DNA of 64,000 nucleotides from Polytrichum commune (Eukaryota; Streptophyta; Polytrichopsida; Polytrichales; Polytrichaceae), in the NCBI GenBank assembly GCA_950295325.1, contig OX485807.1, positions 20,059,666 to 20,123,665 on the forward strand, in the 5' to 3' direction. Position numbers and translations under genes: made by a program. This document shows, piece after piece, positions 38,565 through 51,294 of the stretch (positions are counted from its first letter, which is position 1; each line of letters begins with the position of its first letter). The notes beneath the pieces are model-generated. The model saw only the letters and a list, made by a program, of their open reading frames with translations, had not been told where the DNA came from and did no database searches.

Positions 38565-39505
38565 GTGATGGGGGAGATTTTTGGGCATAATCGATTGAGA
38601 TCCTAGTGTTTGCAAGTCCAACCGGTTACATGTTGACATCCTTCGGTTGTTCTATATTAATTTGAGGTATATTCCACCATAAATTCCTCCAAAATGATCG
38701 GTAATTTTCGTTCTTGCAGTCTTGAACTTCAACCGGTAATTTCTTTCCCAAATTCAACTGGTTCAATCTATAGTAACTAACTGCCGGTTCTCCCCGATCA
38801 TAGTTCCAATCCAAGCTACTTCAATGGAGCAGCATGACCCAAATTCTAGAGTATCTCCCGGACGGCGATACTTGGACAGTTCACTCTTTGCAGTTTCACA
38901 TGTACCAACTTCAACTGCAAGAAGCGTCAATTTGTACGCTCTAAGGGTATTATAGTGTGAAATGATGAATTCCAAGGATCGGTGTGTTGGGTCCGGAATG
39001 ACCCTAAACTACCGCATGATGGTGGAGAGATACCCAAATCTCAAGGATGAAATTGGCGGTTCGATTCCCAGCTGTGAAATCTCCTCTCTACTTGACGGAA
39101 AACTTGCCAGGTGGTCAATCCTCCTGTGCTTTGCGTTGGCCTGTCAGCCTTCTATCTAAAAATAGAAATGAAACTGATTGGTGTGCTGAAATTGGCCAAA
39201 GTCGGTCCCACTATTTCGGACCCACTTTTGAACCAAAGAGGTGTCCAACATTGAGGGCTTACATCTATGATCGGGGAGAACCAGCAGTTAGTTACAATAG
39301 ATGAACCGGTTGAGTTTGGGAAATAACTAACTGGTTGAAGTTCAAGATTGCACGAAAGAAAATTGCCGATTATTGTAGAGGAATTTATAGAAGAATATAC
39401 CCCAATTTAATGAAGGAAAACCGGAGGTTGTCAACATGTCACCGGTTGGACTTGCAAACACTAGGATCTCAACCGGTTATGTCCAAGAAATCTCCCGGAT
39501 CACCG
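38565..39505. mobile_element. Element with 240-bp inverted ends and unique core
   Basis: The left arm (38565-38803) and the right arm (39265-39505) are inverted copies of about 240 bp. They match from GGGGAGATTTTTGGGC at one edge to CCCCGATCATAG at the inner edge. The 460-bp core (38804-39264) is not repeated and looks different in composition. It carries a 65-codon plus-strand frame (38962-39159, reading SIPSCEISSLLDGKLARWS in part). Long inverted ends around foreign-looking cargo recall plant Mutator-like or fold-back elements. No 9-bp target duplication is certain. Arm fragments occur at 28030-28150, 54895-54960 and 62463-63030. Confidence 0.6.
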
Positions 39506-40549
39506 GGTTACATTACAATGAGGAAGTTGGCGACTTTAAGAGGTGCCAAGTACATAAAGTCAAGTGTGAGCCACTTGGCCACCAAGCATTGGCCGAGTAC
39601 AAACTACGTGGTTCGACCATGCTACTAGTGAGAGTGCCCATCATTTTATTTTATTGTATTTTAATTTAAAGGTTTTGGAGTAGGGGGGTAACAGTGAACC
39701 CCGGGGGCCGGGGGATTTAACCAATGTTGGACTGGTATATAGATATAACAGTACTCAACATTGGAGTGTTGGTTACCTAGTGTCCAAGATTTTGCAAGAA
39801 CTATCCCACACTTATGGGGTCACCTTTGAAAGTACTTAGCTTGAGTATTGTTCACTTTGCAAGAGTGACTCTGAGTGAGTATCCAAGTGGGTTTCTATTA
39901 CCATATTATGATTTTGTATTTTGTAATTTTTTTTTCCCCTGGGCCAACATGCCTATCGCGTAGGTAAGGTGTAGCTACAGTCCGGTCACTTTATGGAAAA
40001 ACAAAATGAAGATATTTGTTGTTGGAGCGAGAAATAAAGTCTTTGGGATGGAAGGGTGCTTAACTCTTGGCACTAATATGTCCCTTATAGGAAAAAAGAC
40101 TAGGCTAAATAGCCGAAGTAAACGTAAGGATAAATGTACAACATCAATAATCAAGATCAACAACGTTATCAATTGGGTAAACACCATTATTGGGAATTGT
40201 TAAATCGATCAAGTAGTTTGTTAAAACTATCACAAACACACGACGAGCGATCGCATGACCTCTCAAAATTTGATTTTTTTCTTCCTCTTTCTTTACGTGT
40301 CCACTTACAACTAGAATTGTTCAAATTTTGATAGTTCATGTGACCGCATGACACGTCTATGTGGTCCTTTTGACCAATGTGTGGCTGATTTATTAGAACC
40401 ATATAGGTATTGGAACAAATTTTTACCCCGAGTATGAAGGTCCTTGTATGGCATAGAACCCTGAATGATATCAAAAACAAAATAACATTCTCAAACACCC
40501 ATCACCCTAGTGCTATCAAAACAAGAAGTTGAAATCCTTGTTACACATA
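39506..40549. other. Intergenic, no gene seen
   Basis: AT-rich sequence with a C/G-rich patch near 39695-39715. No coding signal and no recurring repeat identified. Confidence 0.5.
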
Positions 40550-42030
40550 CCTAAATGGTATCCCAAAAAGAAAAGGAAACCATTCCAACTCCAGTTGAAA
40601 CCCCTCTGCTAGCCCCTCGACGGACCGGCCCTTGAACTGGGTCACGTGGCAGGGAAAGGGCAAGGCTGGCACCATGTGGTTTTTTTACAGTTTGGTTTTT
40701 CATACTTTTTTCAAAAAAACCCAATCATTCAAGGTCCAGCAAAATCCGGTTTTATTCGGTTTATTACAAATAAGCTGAGAGTGTAAAGCAAAGGGCCCAA
40801 TGTCCGCCAATGGAGGTGCCGACTTCCGGCTAGCATACATATGGCGGCAACTCAAATAAAACCATGGGTTTATTTGCATAAATTGGGTTTTTTGTATTAA
40901 AACCAAAAATCCAGTGCATCAGCCGGAAAAAGTTGGGTTTTTCCCACCCATGGGAAGGGGTGGAGGAGGCGCCACAAGGATGCCGTTCCAAACTAACTTG
41001 CATACATGGGGTTGCTCGCCACAATTGGGGAACCGCTCTGGGGGGGGGTAGTATTATTAATAGGGCGCAATAGCAAAAAGAAGGAATGGAGGGAGGAAGA
41101 GAGGAAGAGAGGAGGGAATGGATGCATGGTACAAATTCTATAGTATCACGCATCCATGTTAACACTACAAAACTCTGTAATTTCATGTACAGTTTGATTG
41201 CCACAAGTGTGATACTATGGAGTTTAGGTGTATCCCAAAATGAAGAGGATACCATTCCAACTCCGTTTGAAACCCCTCTGCAAGCTCCTCAACGGAGCGG
41301 CCCTTGAATCGGGCCACGTGAAGGAGGCGCTACAAGGATGCCGCATTCCAAACTTACTTACATACATGGGGTTGCCCACAACAACTAGGGAACAGTTGTA
41401 GGGGGGTTATTATTAATAACCTCCCCCCCCCCAATAGTTTTTCATAGTTCAGAAGGCCCAATGTCCGCCAATGGTGGTGCCAACTTCCAGCTAGCATACA
41501 TATGGTGGCAGTTGCATTAAAACCATGGTTTTTTGCATTAGAACCAAAAACCCAGTGCATCGCCCAAAAAAAGTTGGGTTTTTTCCACCCATGAGAAGGG
41601 GTGGAGGAGGGGCCACAAGGATGCCGTTCCGAACTTACTTACATACATGGGGTTGCCCACCACAACTGGGGAACGGCGGTGGGGGGTTATTGTTAATAAG
41701 CCTCTCAATAGTTTTTCATAGTTCAAAAGGCCCAATGTCTGCCAATGCTTTGTGCCAACTTCCAGCTAGCATACATATGGCGGCAAGTGCATTAAAACCA
41801 TGGTTTTATTCGCAGAATTCGGATTTTTTGCATTAAAATCCTAAACCCATTGCATCGGCCGGAAAAAGTTGGGTTTTTCCCACCCATGGGAAGGGGTGGA
41901 GGAGGCGCCACAAGGATGTTGTTCCGAACTGACTTACATACATGGGGTTGCCCACCACAACTAGGGAACGGTGGTGTGGGGGGAGTATTATTAATAAGGA
42001 GCCACAACAACAGATTGGAGGAAGGAATGG
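40550..42030. repeat. Complex tandem repeat, units of about 270 bp
   Basis: A unit beginning GGCCCAATGTC(C/T)GCCAATG starts at 40795, 41455 and 41729. Each copy includes AAAAAGTTGGGTTTTT, ACCCATG, AGGGGTGGAGGAGG and TACATACATGGGGTTGC in the same order. A different segment (CCATTCCAACTCC...AACCCCTCTGC) occurs at about 40580 and 41248, so a larger unit of roughly 660 bp is also duplicated. A trailing A/G-rich patch appears at 41075-41120 and 42010-42060. Long overlapping frames reflect the repeats and are not genes. Confidence 0.7.
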
Positions 42031-42319
42031 GGAGAGGGAAAGGGGAGAAGGGAGGGAGATTGGTGAAACTAGGGTGGACAAGTGCACTGCCCATGTGGGC
42101 CTCATCAGTGTGCACATGACCTGCCCTTTCAAATTTACTGCCTCCACACATGGAGTTCCTCCAAGTCAATTCCCTTCATGCCAATTCCCTACCTATGTAT
42201 GGTACCATCATGTTGTAGGGCTACTAGCCTACGACACCCAACTTATTACTTGTTTATACCCATGCATGCATCAAAGCCAAAGGGCTTGAAATTCGTGGCA
42301 TCCATGTCACCACATCCAT

Positions 42320-42864
42320 CATAGCATTACTAAGCAACTACATGATGGTGTCTTCCCAAAGAAAGAGGCTATAACTAGTATACTCTGATGATTTTACAAC
42401 TGCTTGTGCGAAAGATGCACAATGCACCCTGACCTCCATGATATCACCTGTCTTGATGTCCTTCCTTCTCTTATATCTTGAAACCCTAGGGAACGGATGT
42501 TGTCAGTTTAGATCTTCCTCCTTGTTGCCACACTTCCCTCTTGTATGTCACGGGGTTTGACATTTAAATAAACCACCATGGAATTCAAACTACACGCTTG
42601 CACGCATCACGTTGACATCATTGTCATCATTGTCATCATTGCGATGTTGACTTTGTGTTATTCACTACACTAATTGTCTATTACCTTGCATCCATGTTAA
42701 CAATACATACCTCCTCAATATCACGTGCACTTTGGTTGCCACATGCATGATATTAGGGAGGTTACAATGTACACAACTTGAGTGCCCCCCATAATTGAAG
42801 GAGAATTATGCTCATTTGATACCTAGTCCCATAGAACGCAACCACAAAGTTGTGTAATGTTATG
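42320..42864. mobile_element. Candidate TIR element, CATAACATTACTCAG family
   Basis: The left end CATAGCATTACTAAGCAACT and the right end AGTTGTGTAATGTTATG are imperfect inverted repeats like those at 18753 and 54969. At 545 bp it is larger than the other copies. No duplication of flanking bases is seen, so pairing of these two ends is tentative. Confidence 0.4.
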
Positions 42865-43600
42865 GTCACGAGTGAAGGGGCCCTAATAAAAACAAGTGAG
42901 CTTTGAAATTGAGGGCGGATTCATTCCAACTAGACTCCACTACACTAATTTGGAGTCTCCAATGCTATAAAGGAGTCAAATTATCTTTTAATATTCAATT
43001 ATAGGCTTTACTATAATTCATTGCATTTTCACCTACACAATGGATGAGTTTATGTAGACACTGCAAATCCCTAGGCCGACTCAAAGGGAGAGAAGGAATT
43101 TTTGTATGTGAGCGTACCTCCCATCCATCCAACATGAAAACTTGACCCCATGTAAGTTTGTTGCCGATTCTTCTCAAATGACCTCATGTGGACGAATTCG
43201 GGGTCTTTAAAACCAACATTATTGTCAAATCAAAAAATAAAACAACCTCCACGTTGCACACCATTTCAAGACTTTTATGTTGGATGAATGAGAGGTGTAC
43301 TCTCATACATGATAATTCCCTCGCTTTGACTCAAAAGGCCAATAGACGGTGCCCAATAATACAAAAGTGTTCCACCCAAAATAGACCTGATCTTTTTCAA
43401 GATCAAGACCCAGAACCGGGAGTTTCAAGAGTAATTTAGGAGATTATTCGTCATCACAAAAAGGGGTGGGTGGGGGGGGGGGGGGTGGATAAGCCAAGAG
43501 ATCCGTGCTCTTCGGAAGCAACCTTCGACACTTTCTGGTGCCAAATTGTGAAGAGCAAATCTCAAACAACAAAATGGTATCAAAATTTACTCAATAGCCA
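42865..43600. other. Intergenic, poly-G run
   Basis: No gene seen. A G homopolymer with a few interruptions lies at about 43465-43487. Confidence 0.5.
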
Positions 43601-45193
43601 TTACATTTCAGAGTCACTATGCTCCATCTCCTAGCCCTCCCCCCTAGTGTTATCCCAACGACAAACCCCTCACAATGTTGCCTCCTCACTTTCGCCATCT
43701 TCCTCCTACTCGCTCATAATCCTTCCACTGTGTCTTTCAAGACAACATGGCCTACTACATTAGTGCTCCGTCACTTGAACATCTCTCCCATCACCGTCCT
43801 TGTTGTTGTTGTCGACTGTCTACCACCGGGAATCACTACCACTTGATATTGCTCTCTTTGCACATCTGCAATTTCTCATGTATTCCCCCCCCCCCCTCAC
43901 CGTGCTCTTCTTCCACATTCTCAATCTTCACACCGCTAGTCCAATCCGCCTCTATTGAACAAACAACACCCAAATTCAAAATCAATGAACATCAACGACT
44001 GACACCATTCCACCTACCTATCAAAGCTCACCAATTGAATCACCACATCAAATCTAGTCATATTAATTGATATCTCTTCTACTACATTTACAATATCAAT
44101 TTCACATGAACTCCCTCTGTTTCAATTCACCACATCTTAACTTATGTCCTTAAACTTCCACCCACACCCTTAACTTTACCCACCGCTACATCTCCTCAAC
44201 ACTCTCCATGGAAGCCACTTGCCCTCTTCGCCACACTCCCACATTCGACACACTTGCCGCAAACATGCTCCCCTCTTATACAACTCACCTCCTCTTCGAA
44301 ATCGCTTGCAACCAATCCACATTGCCCCTACAAATCTCTCATTATTACTCTTTCGTTTCACTAATTCCACTCTTCTCAACCTCTCTTGTGCAACCAACTT
44401 GTTCCCTCCATCCTTACATATATATGCCCCCCTATAAGCCACACTACCCCACTCGGGGTTGCACCACTTTCGAGTAACTCCAACACCCATGGCCCCAAAT
44501 GCTCATCTTCTTCCATTGCATTCACTATGCGTGCCTCACATCCCAACACTTTGATTAAGATCACTATCACCTGCACACAATCATAAAGTCATTACCCACA
44601 CCTTGTCCACACTCCCTAGTCACTCCCACCCTCGTCAATTCTCATAACCCTTTCTTCTCTCAATGCAATTCTAAAATCAACAATTCTTTATCGTTCAAAA
44701 TGGCTCGTTTAGTTGTCTAGGTCAACTTTGGACTATCACCACTATGTTACTTACACCTCCTCATTTCTCTAGGAACAAATCATGAATGCAACACCCATCT
44801 GGCCCCCCTCTAGGTTTCTCCAACCCCCCTCCCCCACCTTGGTGATGTCATCACATAAACCCAAATTTTGCCACAATTTTCTCCACAATTGACACCTTCC
44901 CAGGACACGAGACCTTTCTGGACAACAACACCCAATATCAAAAGGTATGCACAAATGCAGCCGTGTATTTGATGGAGAGTTGGATGCATATCCTCCCCTA
45001 CACACAAATGAGGTAACATGTCACTCCCATCTACCCCCTCTTACCCATCTATTGAACACTCAACCATTTGATTCAATCCATCCTCTCCCCCATTTTCCTC
45101 ACAACAACTCATCTTCATCTCTCCAATTTCTCCCATACGATGCACCCAACTCAACCCCCAACGGTCACAAATTATTCATGGTTTCGTTACGAA
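43601..45193 (+). other. Strongly C-rich, G-poor block
   Basis: For about 1.6 kb the plus strand is rich in C and poor in G, with many CTC, CCA and CAC runs and open frames of 70-107 codons in several phases. The frames are overlapping and rich in Pro, Ser, His and Thr with no recognised domain, so they follow from composition. The block ends at the target site of the SINE at 45206. A block with the same skew on the other strand lies at 52100-53450 beside a retroelement remnant, so this may be an old retroelement body. Confidence 0.4.
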
Positions 45194-45205
45194 GTTCTCC
45201 ATCAA

Positions 45206-45558
45206 GATAGATAGATAGAAACTCCAACCCCTTTCAAGCAAGGGGCCGGCGTGAATAAAGTGTCCGTTCGTAATGCCAATGACCCGATGCCCACTGGACA
45301 AGGGGACATTGGGACAAATACTACTCTCCCCTTTCGAGGATGGACACTATAGTGACACACTATACAAGTTCCTAGCTAGCCACTAGTGCCTTGAAGATAC
45401 CGGACATGGTATCCCCCCAAAGGGCTTTGAGGTACCCATACAACAAGGTCCAAGGACCCCCCACCATGGTTGGGTGGACTGAGGTGGTGAGCACCACGCC
45501 GGCATGGGGAATAGAACTTTTCTTACATCTCTCTTGCATTGAATGACAAGTAAGATGT
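45206..45558 (-). mobile_element. tRNA-derived SINE, 5' chimeric copy
   Basis: From the TATC tail at 45206 to about 45517 this copy matches the SINE at 26125-26500. It then breaks off within the box B word, so the tRNA-like head with box A is missing. In its place are about 41 bp of unrelated sequence (45518-45558). Exact 12-bp duplications GTTCTCCATCAA flank the whole unit at 45194-45205 and 45559-45570, so the extra piece was inserted together with the SINE. Template switching or 5' joining during LINE-driven reverse transcription would give this structure. Confidence 0.8.
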
Positions 45559-45570
45559 GTTCTCCATCAA

Positions 45571-47867
45571 CTATATACCCAAACGTCCATCTCTTTACAC
45601 ACTCTAGTCCGCATTATTCATGACCTCATTCTAGCACGGAACTTAGAGGCAGAAGCAAAGCAAATCCACCAATGCCATAATTCTTTCCCATTGTTCCCCC
45701 AAACCCTACTACCTAACACAAAACAAGATAGCACTCCAAAACACTCCATGTATTTAATCCACATCTCAGGCTACCATGGTATTGACATTGAAAGCAACAT
45801 GTCAATCAAATACAAATTTGCTTTGACACCAATTTTGAGATAATAGCTGGTATCATTGAGTAATTAGTTATTGCCTTATTAGAATTCATGGATATTAAAC
45901 GAGACAAATCATTGTCCCAACTAGTCATAGTTTTTGTATGCACAAGGGCATGTTTTCTCAAAATTGATTTTCATCATCTTTAAAAAATATTATCTTCCTT
46001 CTCAATGAAACTTGTATTTTTTATCTTAGAACCTCAAAATTATTTAAAGAGTAACAAAGTAAAAAAAAAAAAATCTTAATATTTCTCTTTCACAAGTTAT
46101 TTCAAACTCAAACTTAGATGTGATATACTTACAACACATAACCTGAATAATTTCTCAGTCTCAACGATCATGCAAAACCACATGTTGTGAAGGGTTCATT
46201 TGACTCTTTAACTAATTAACCTCTTCATTACAATGAAGAGTTAGAAAGTAAATGATGAGATTGGTTGAATGATTTTAGGTATGAAAATTAGCTTACTTAG
46301 ATGAAAGCCTGAACGGTGGATACTAAAGAACTATTAGTAGATTGTTTGAAAATGACTAAACTAAAATCAAGGATTAAAATAGTATACAAATAGGTGCATT
46401 TAGATACAAAAGTGATCACGAAGATGAGACGTGATTACACTCTTAAATGATAAAAAAAATGGAGCCAAATTAACTTAATTTGTAAAAAATTATATGTATT
46501 CTTTGACTTAGTAAATTACACACCAACAATGTAGGATTCCTCTTGATAAATATTTTTTGATACTACAAAATCATGGATGAATGAATATTTGTTGGATGAA
46601 AATGTACGGGGCCAAATCTTTATATTAGTAATCAAAGCCAATGGACAATAAATAAAGCTACATCGAATCTAACGAAAAGTGGTTAGATGCAAATCAAGGA
46701 AAGGCTAACCCCTTCCACGGTTTGACGCAATTCTACAAAATGATTAAACTTTTTATTTCATCATCTCTTACTTTTTTTAAATTGTCTTTTATTTTGGATT
46801 TAGACCTTTGGACGTTAGTTCATTCCCTCTATCGTCTCCAACCTTGTTTCCAACCAAATCTCGCATTTTAATAAATAATGTGCAATTTTTTTAATTTTTT
46901 TTAGTGGATCCATTGGTAGTATAGTGTTGAGCACAAGTAATGGGGTATTTCCTTTTTAATTAAAAAATCATTTATTTTATTTCTTACATTACATTTACAT
47001 CATACCCAATCTTCTTTTGGTAGTACATGATACTTAGTTTCTAAAAAGTGTTTCACTATTGAATAATCTTGAGTCCTATAAAAAGATAGTTGACTTGAAA
47101 AGCTTTCTTTGGATTGCTCTCAAATTCATTATTTACAATTCTTATATTTGTGGATAGATCTTCGAGTTTTTATAAATCTTTTATCCATAGATAGATCTTG
47201 ATTTTCTTTTCTTTTCTTATCTAAGTATTTTCATTCTATTCTATAATTCAAACACAAAAGTATAGGTGTTTTTGTGAGGCAGTTTAAAAACCTTTTTTTC
47301 TTCCATTTAAAAAAAATAGTACTCAGAAAGGATTGTATGGGGTTTTAAGCTACATTAGGGTACATTGTTGTGCCAAAAAAATTTAGAAGGATCAAAGTTA
47401 TTTATTCCACAACAACTTAAATTTGAATTAAACGCCAAACGTTTAGTAGGATTAACTAGATTAATTTCACTCACAAAAAATTTTGAATTTAATTATTTAT
47501 GTTTCAAAAGTAAGTATAAGCTCACTTTTGGTTTAAAACCCAAGGGGTACTTACTTTAACTCTTTATTTTTATTTGAAGTTACACAATTTCATAAATCCA
47601 TTCCAACTTTTGATTTAGTATTTATCACTTCTAATAGAAACAACTCATTTTTTTGCACTGAAGAACATTCCTTTTGAGGGCAGAGCTATAACTTAAGAAA
47701 TCCTCCTCTAAGCTCCATTTAATCCAAATGGGATCCACCTCAATCAAATGTCTTCTTCTAATGTACATATCTCAAGAAAGCCTACCAAATTATTTTTCTC
47801 AGGTCCTTGGTGACTTGTATGGTTAATTGGCAACGAAATAAACATGTTTGAATTGTCCAATGGATAA

Positions 47868-47913
<46 letters not shown>

Positions 47914-48282
47914 TCCTTCAATAATAACTAAACTTATTCTACATGAAATGTGCATTAATGGAGGTTAAAGAGATTTTCTAGAATAACACAAGTATCCTTC
48001 ATATCATTGTTAAACTCTACTTGTCACTTATCTTAGGCATGAGAATAATCCGACTAAGTGCCGGGAATAAATTGCAGCCACCCAAACCCCTCGCGGTATG
48101 AGTTAACAAAGGAAGTTGGTTGTTAGGAATTATATTAATTTCAATTGATTAGCATTGTTAAGACAATTAGACAATACATGAAGACCCGACACGGCGTCGA
48201 GTGGATGAAGGCGTGAGTGGACGACATCATATGCGGATGAAGATGTCAAGCGTATGAAGGTCGTTGGCTTAAGAGGGTGGCG
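45571..48282. other. Very AT-rich spacer
   Basis: Long A and T runs, no gene seen. The stretch 46900-47700 contains many T-rich and A-rich runs and a 64-codon frame at 47365 with no domain. A TA run followed by a CA run lies at 47875-47913. Confidence 0.5.
47875..47913. repeat. TA/CA compound microsatellite
   Basis: About eight TA units followed by about eleven CA units. Confidence 0.9.
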
Positions 48283-48350
48283 AATCAAGACTAAGTCAAA
48301 GCCTAAGTAAGAAACTAAGCTAGAGCTAAAGCTTTAGCTTAGTCTTGATT
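48283..48350. repeat. Nested hairpin with 16-bp palindrome
   Basis: Outer arms AATCAAGACTAAG (48283-48295) and CTTAGTCTTGATT (48338-48350) are perfectly complementary. A perfect palindrome AGCTAAAGCTTTAGCT (48324-48339) overlaps the right arm. The two foldings would compete. Confidence 0.7.
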
Positions 48351-49200
48351 GGAGTGTTGGCATGCAAGGTGGTAAAAGATCACAAATCCGAGTATTGTTT
48401 CTTGGAATGATGGCTTAACCCTCATTCCTTTCAGTGATTGGCCAACCCAACTAAAGGTGGCTGGTATGGAATTTGGTGGAAGTTAGGTACCTTAAGCCAA
48501 ACTCCTTTGCAGTAGCAACTACTAGGTATGATGGATGAATTTTAAATGAAGTAAGGATGGTTAGGTTGGATTAAGAGCGGTCTTGAGAATAATGAATTGG
48601 TGGACTTTGGATGAACTTAGGATGGTTTGCATAAATGAATGTGATGCACGGATAAATATAATGCACAAATGAATGTGATGCATTTGGACGATTGTAGTAG
48701 ACAAAAAATCATTGCTTGGAGGCATTACAATAGTCCATCTATCCGTCAATTTTGTAGGTTGTTACTTTGATTGGAGTAGCAATTGTCACCTGTGAGGCCA
48801 AACCACCCACCCTTATGCGTCCTAGTCCGGGTGAGGGTATGGGGATCACATTCATGTTCACATAACTCCCTCTTCCCAACTTCGTAAAAATCCAGTACAT
48901 CTCCCATCAACTTTGGCACACCGATTTATTCCATGACATGAGTACAAGCGTTGACAAATGCTCTTCTCTATTATCATAATCCTAACACCCCCTATCGCGA
49001 CCCCACAATCACTCACATCAAGTTCACCCCCTAATCCCACCATCTAATGCCGCGTGGTCCCCTAACTTGCTATTGAACTAATTATTTAAATTAATATTAT
49101 GTAATAACCTAATTAACTAAATTATAACATAATCTAGTGTAACACTATTAGATCCCCCCATTATACCACTTCGGTCTCAACCCCTTAGGCAGCTGCTGAA
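48351..49200. other. Intergenic, no gene seen
   Basis: No coding signal. A short local duplication of GAATGTGATGCA-type words lies at about 48635-48685. Confidence 0.5.
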
Positions 49201-49203
49201 AGC

Positions 49204-49632
49204 CTTCAAGCACAAGCATTCTCAGCCTTGCGGCCTAACTGCCGAAATCCTTCAAACCAACATTCTCAGCCTTCGGCCCAGCTGCCGAATCCTTCAAACC
49301 AGCATTCTCAGCCTTGCGGCCTAGCTATCGAATCCTTCAAACCAACATTCTCAGCCTTCGGATCAGCTGCCGAAATCCTTCAAACCAACATTCTCAGCCT
49401 TCGGCCCAGCTGCCGAATCCTTCAAACCAACATTCTCAGCCTTGCGGCCTAGCTGCCGAATCCTTCAAACCAACATTCTCAGCCTTGCGGCCTAGCTGTC
49501 GAATCCTTCAAACCAGAATTCTCAGCCTTCGGGTCAGCTGCCGAAATCCTTCAAACCAACATTCTCAGCCTTCGGCCTAGCTGCCGAATCCTTCAAACCA
49601 ACATTCTCAGCCTTCGGCCCAGCTGCCGAAAT
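49204..49632. repeat. Minisatellite, about ten 42-44-bp units
   Basis: The unit runs CCTTCAAACCAACATTCTCA, then GCCTTCGGCCCAGCTGCCGA, then AT or AAT. About ten units follow head to tail. Variants alternate between CTTCGG and CTTGCGG and between CGAAT and CGAAAT, so unit length varies by one or two bases and no reading frame persists through the array. The long frames seen over it are a by-product. It is followed directly by a GA-rich run (49636-49660). Confidence 0.9.
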
Positions 49633-51292
49633 CAAAGAGAGAGAGAGAGGGAGAGAGCACTCCAAAACCACACACCCCTTAACCCCTTTCCAACTAAAAA
49701 TAACTCAAGCCTATCCACTAAACCCTCAACCCCTAAACCAACGTGGGAAGGCCTCAATTCAAACAATTAAACCCCAAGGCCCTTCCCCTTTCTTAACACA
49801 CATACTATCAACTTAATTCAACCAACCCCCTAATGCCACTAATCCTTTAATTAACCACCCCACCTAAGCCTAAAGCCTAAACATAATTCCACACCAAGCC
49901 TCACTCTTTTTAATACTTTTTGTTGTTTTCAAGAACGATGTCAAATGCAACTTCAAGTGAATTCTAAGCATAAAACAAATATGAGCAACCATTTTGGGCT
50001 CATATCACCACAATAAACATACAATGATTCCCAAAACATGATGGCTTCCTCTTAGTGTAGAGACAAGATCGACATGAAAGATGACAATCTTTTCATTTAG
50101 AAAGGATGGAGAAGGATTGATACGTGCATCTCTAAGTCTTCATCCTTATAATTAACTAATTGACATTAAAAAACAACTAAGCAATCAATAGGTTTGACAT
50201 TGAACTCATAGCAATTATGTTATCTATCAAGTAGACGTGAGTAATTGGTTACGTAATGATACACCTATATTTGAGTGGTATGTTGTTTGGTGTGGCTCCA
50301 AAAAAATATGTGTTGAGCTATGAAAATTTTGAGGAAAGTGGCTATGGCCTCAATTTGGAAGTGTTAACCATCCCGTACTAATAGCATGTTTCATATTCTA
50401 TGAGAAGTGGGCTAGTTGGGAAAAAACAATAATAATAATAAATAAATAAATAACCATTAAAGATCCATCGACCTTATGTCCATGCATTTTTTTAGTGTAG
50501 AATCTCGAAAAGAACAAACTCTCCACATTATGACTACTTGATCGGTGTTGCATTCATCACCCACCACCTTTCCAGAACGGTGGGCAACAATGGAGAATGG
50601 CAAGGCGACGCAATGGTTGCCTCACCACCATCATGTTGTCCATTGTATATTAGACTATGTTTGGACCCATGTTTTCATGGTGGAGAACAATGGGACAACG
50701 GCCTCCCCACCCTCACCACAAATTCCATTGTATACAATAGACAACCCATTTCCGATAACCCCATCCCCCCATCTTAAATATAAAGAATGGTGGGGCAATG
50801 ATAAACCCCTAAAGCCGTGAAGTTCCACACATGTAGCCGTCAGTTTCTAACATGATGGAAACAACCATGAAAAATCACACATGTAGCCATCACATTTGAC
50901 ATGATGAAAAATATAAGTTAAAAGGACATGGATTTGGGCTCCTTGTACATGACCCTAATTGTCCTCAAACTTTTGTCAAAGAATTTTTGGAAATAGGTCG
51001 ACATGTGGTGGGTTGGGAGAGAACTTGCTTGTGGAAAATTACAATAATTTCATAACTTGAAAATAAATTGTGAATTTCTTTATGGTAAAACACTGTGAAA
51101 TTAATCTCCAAACCTGTGGAAACTCACTCTAGAATCACACATGTACTACACGTATGCGAAACTGCTTAAGTTATCCGAAATGGCTCTGTCTACTCGATAG
51201 ATTCTCAAGGAATGTCAAAACTTACCGCCCACACAGAGATAGGTTTCATACTTGGAGCTTGTTATAGACCTAAGCGAAGTAGAGCTGCCAAT
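49633..51292. other. Intergenic with a family A copy
   Basis: A plus-strand family A copy lies at about 50255-50480 (ACACCTATATTTGAGTGGTA to GAAGTGGGCTAGTTGG). A small duplication of CACACATGTAGCC words occurs near 50825-50890. No gene is supported. Confidence 0.45.
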
Positions 51293-51294
51293 TA

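Noticed and set aside
41792..42169. Overlapping frames over 100 codons on both strands in the tandem repeat
   Set aside because: They arise from GC-rich repeated units without stops; frames differ between units and no domain is present.
49228..49580. Repetitive peptide frames over the minisatellite
   Set aside because: Unit length varies by single bases, so no frame is kept across the array, and there is no start or flanking gene context.
49204..49632. CRISPR-like array
   Set aside because: Units are contiguous tandem repeats without unique spacers, in a plant-type nuclear context.
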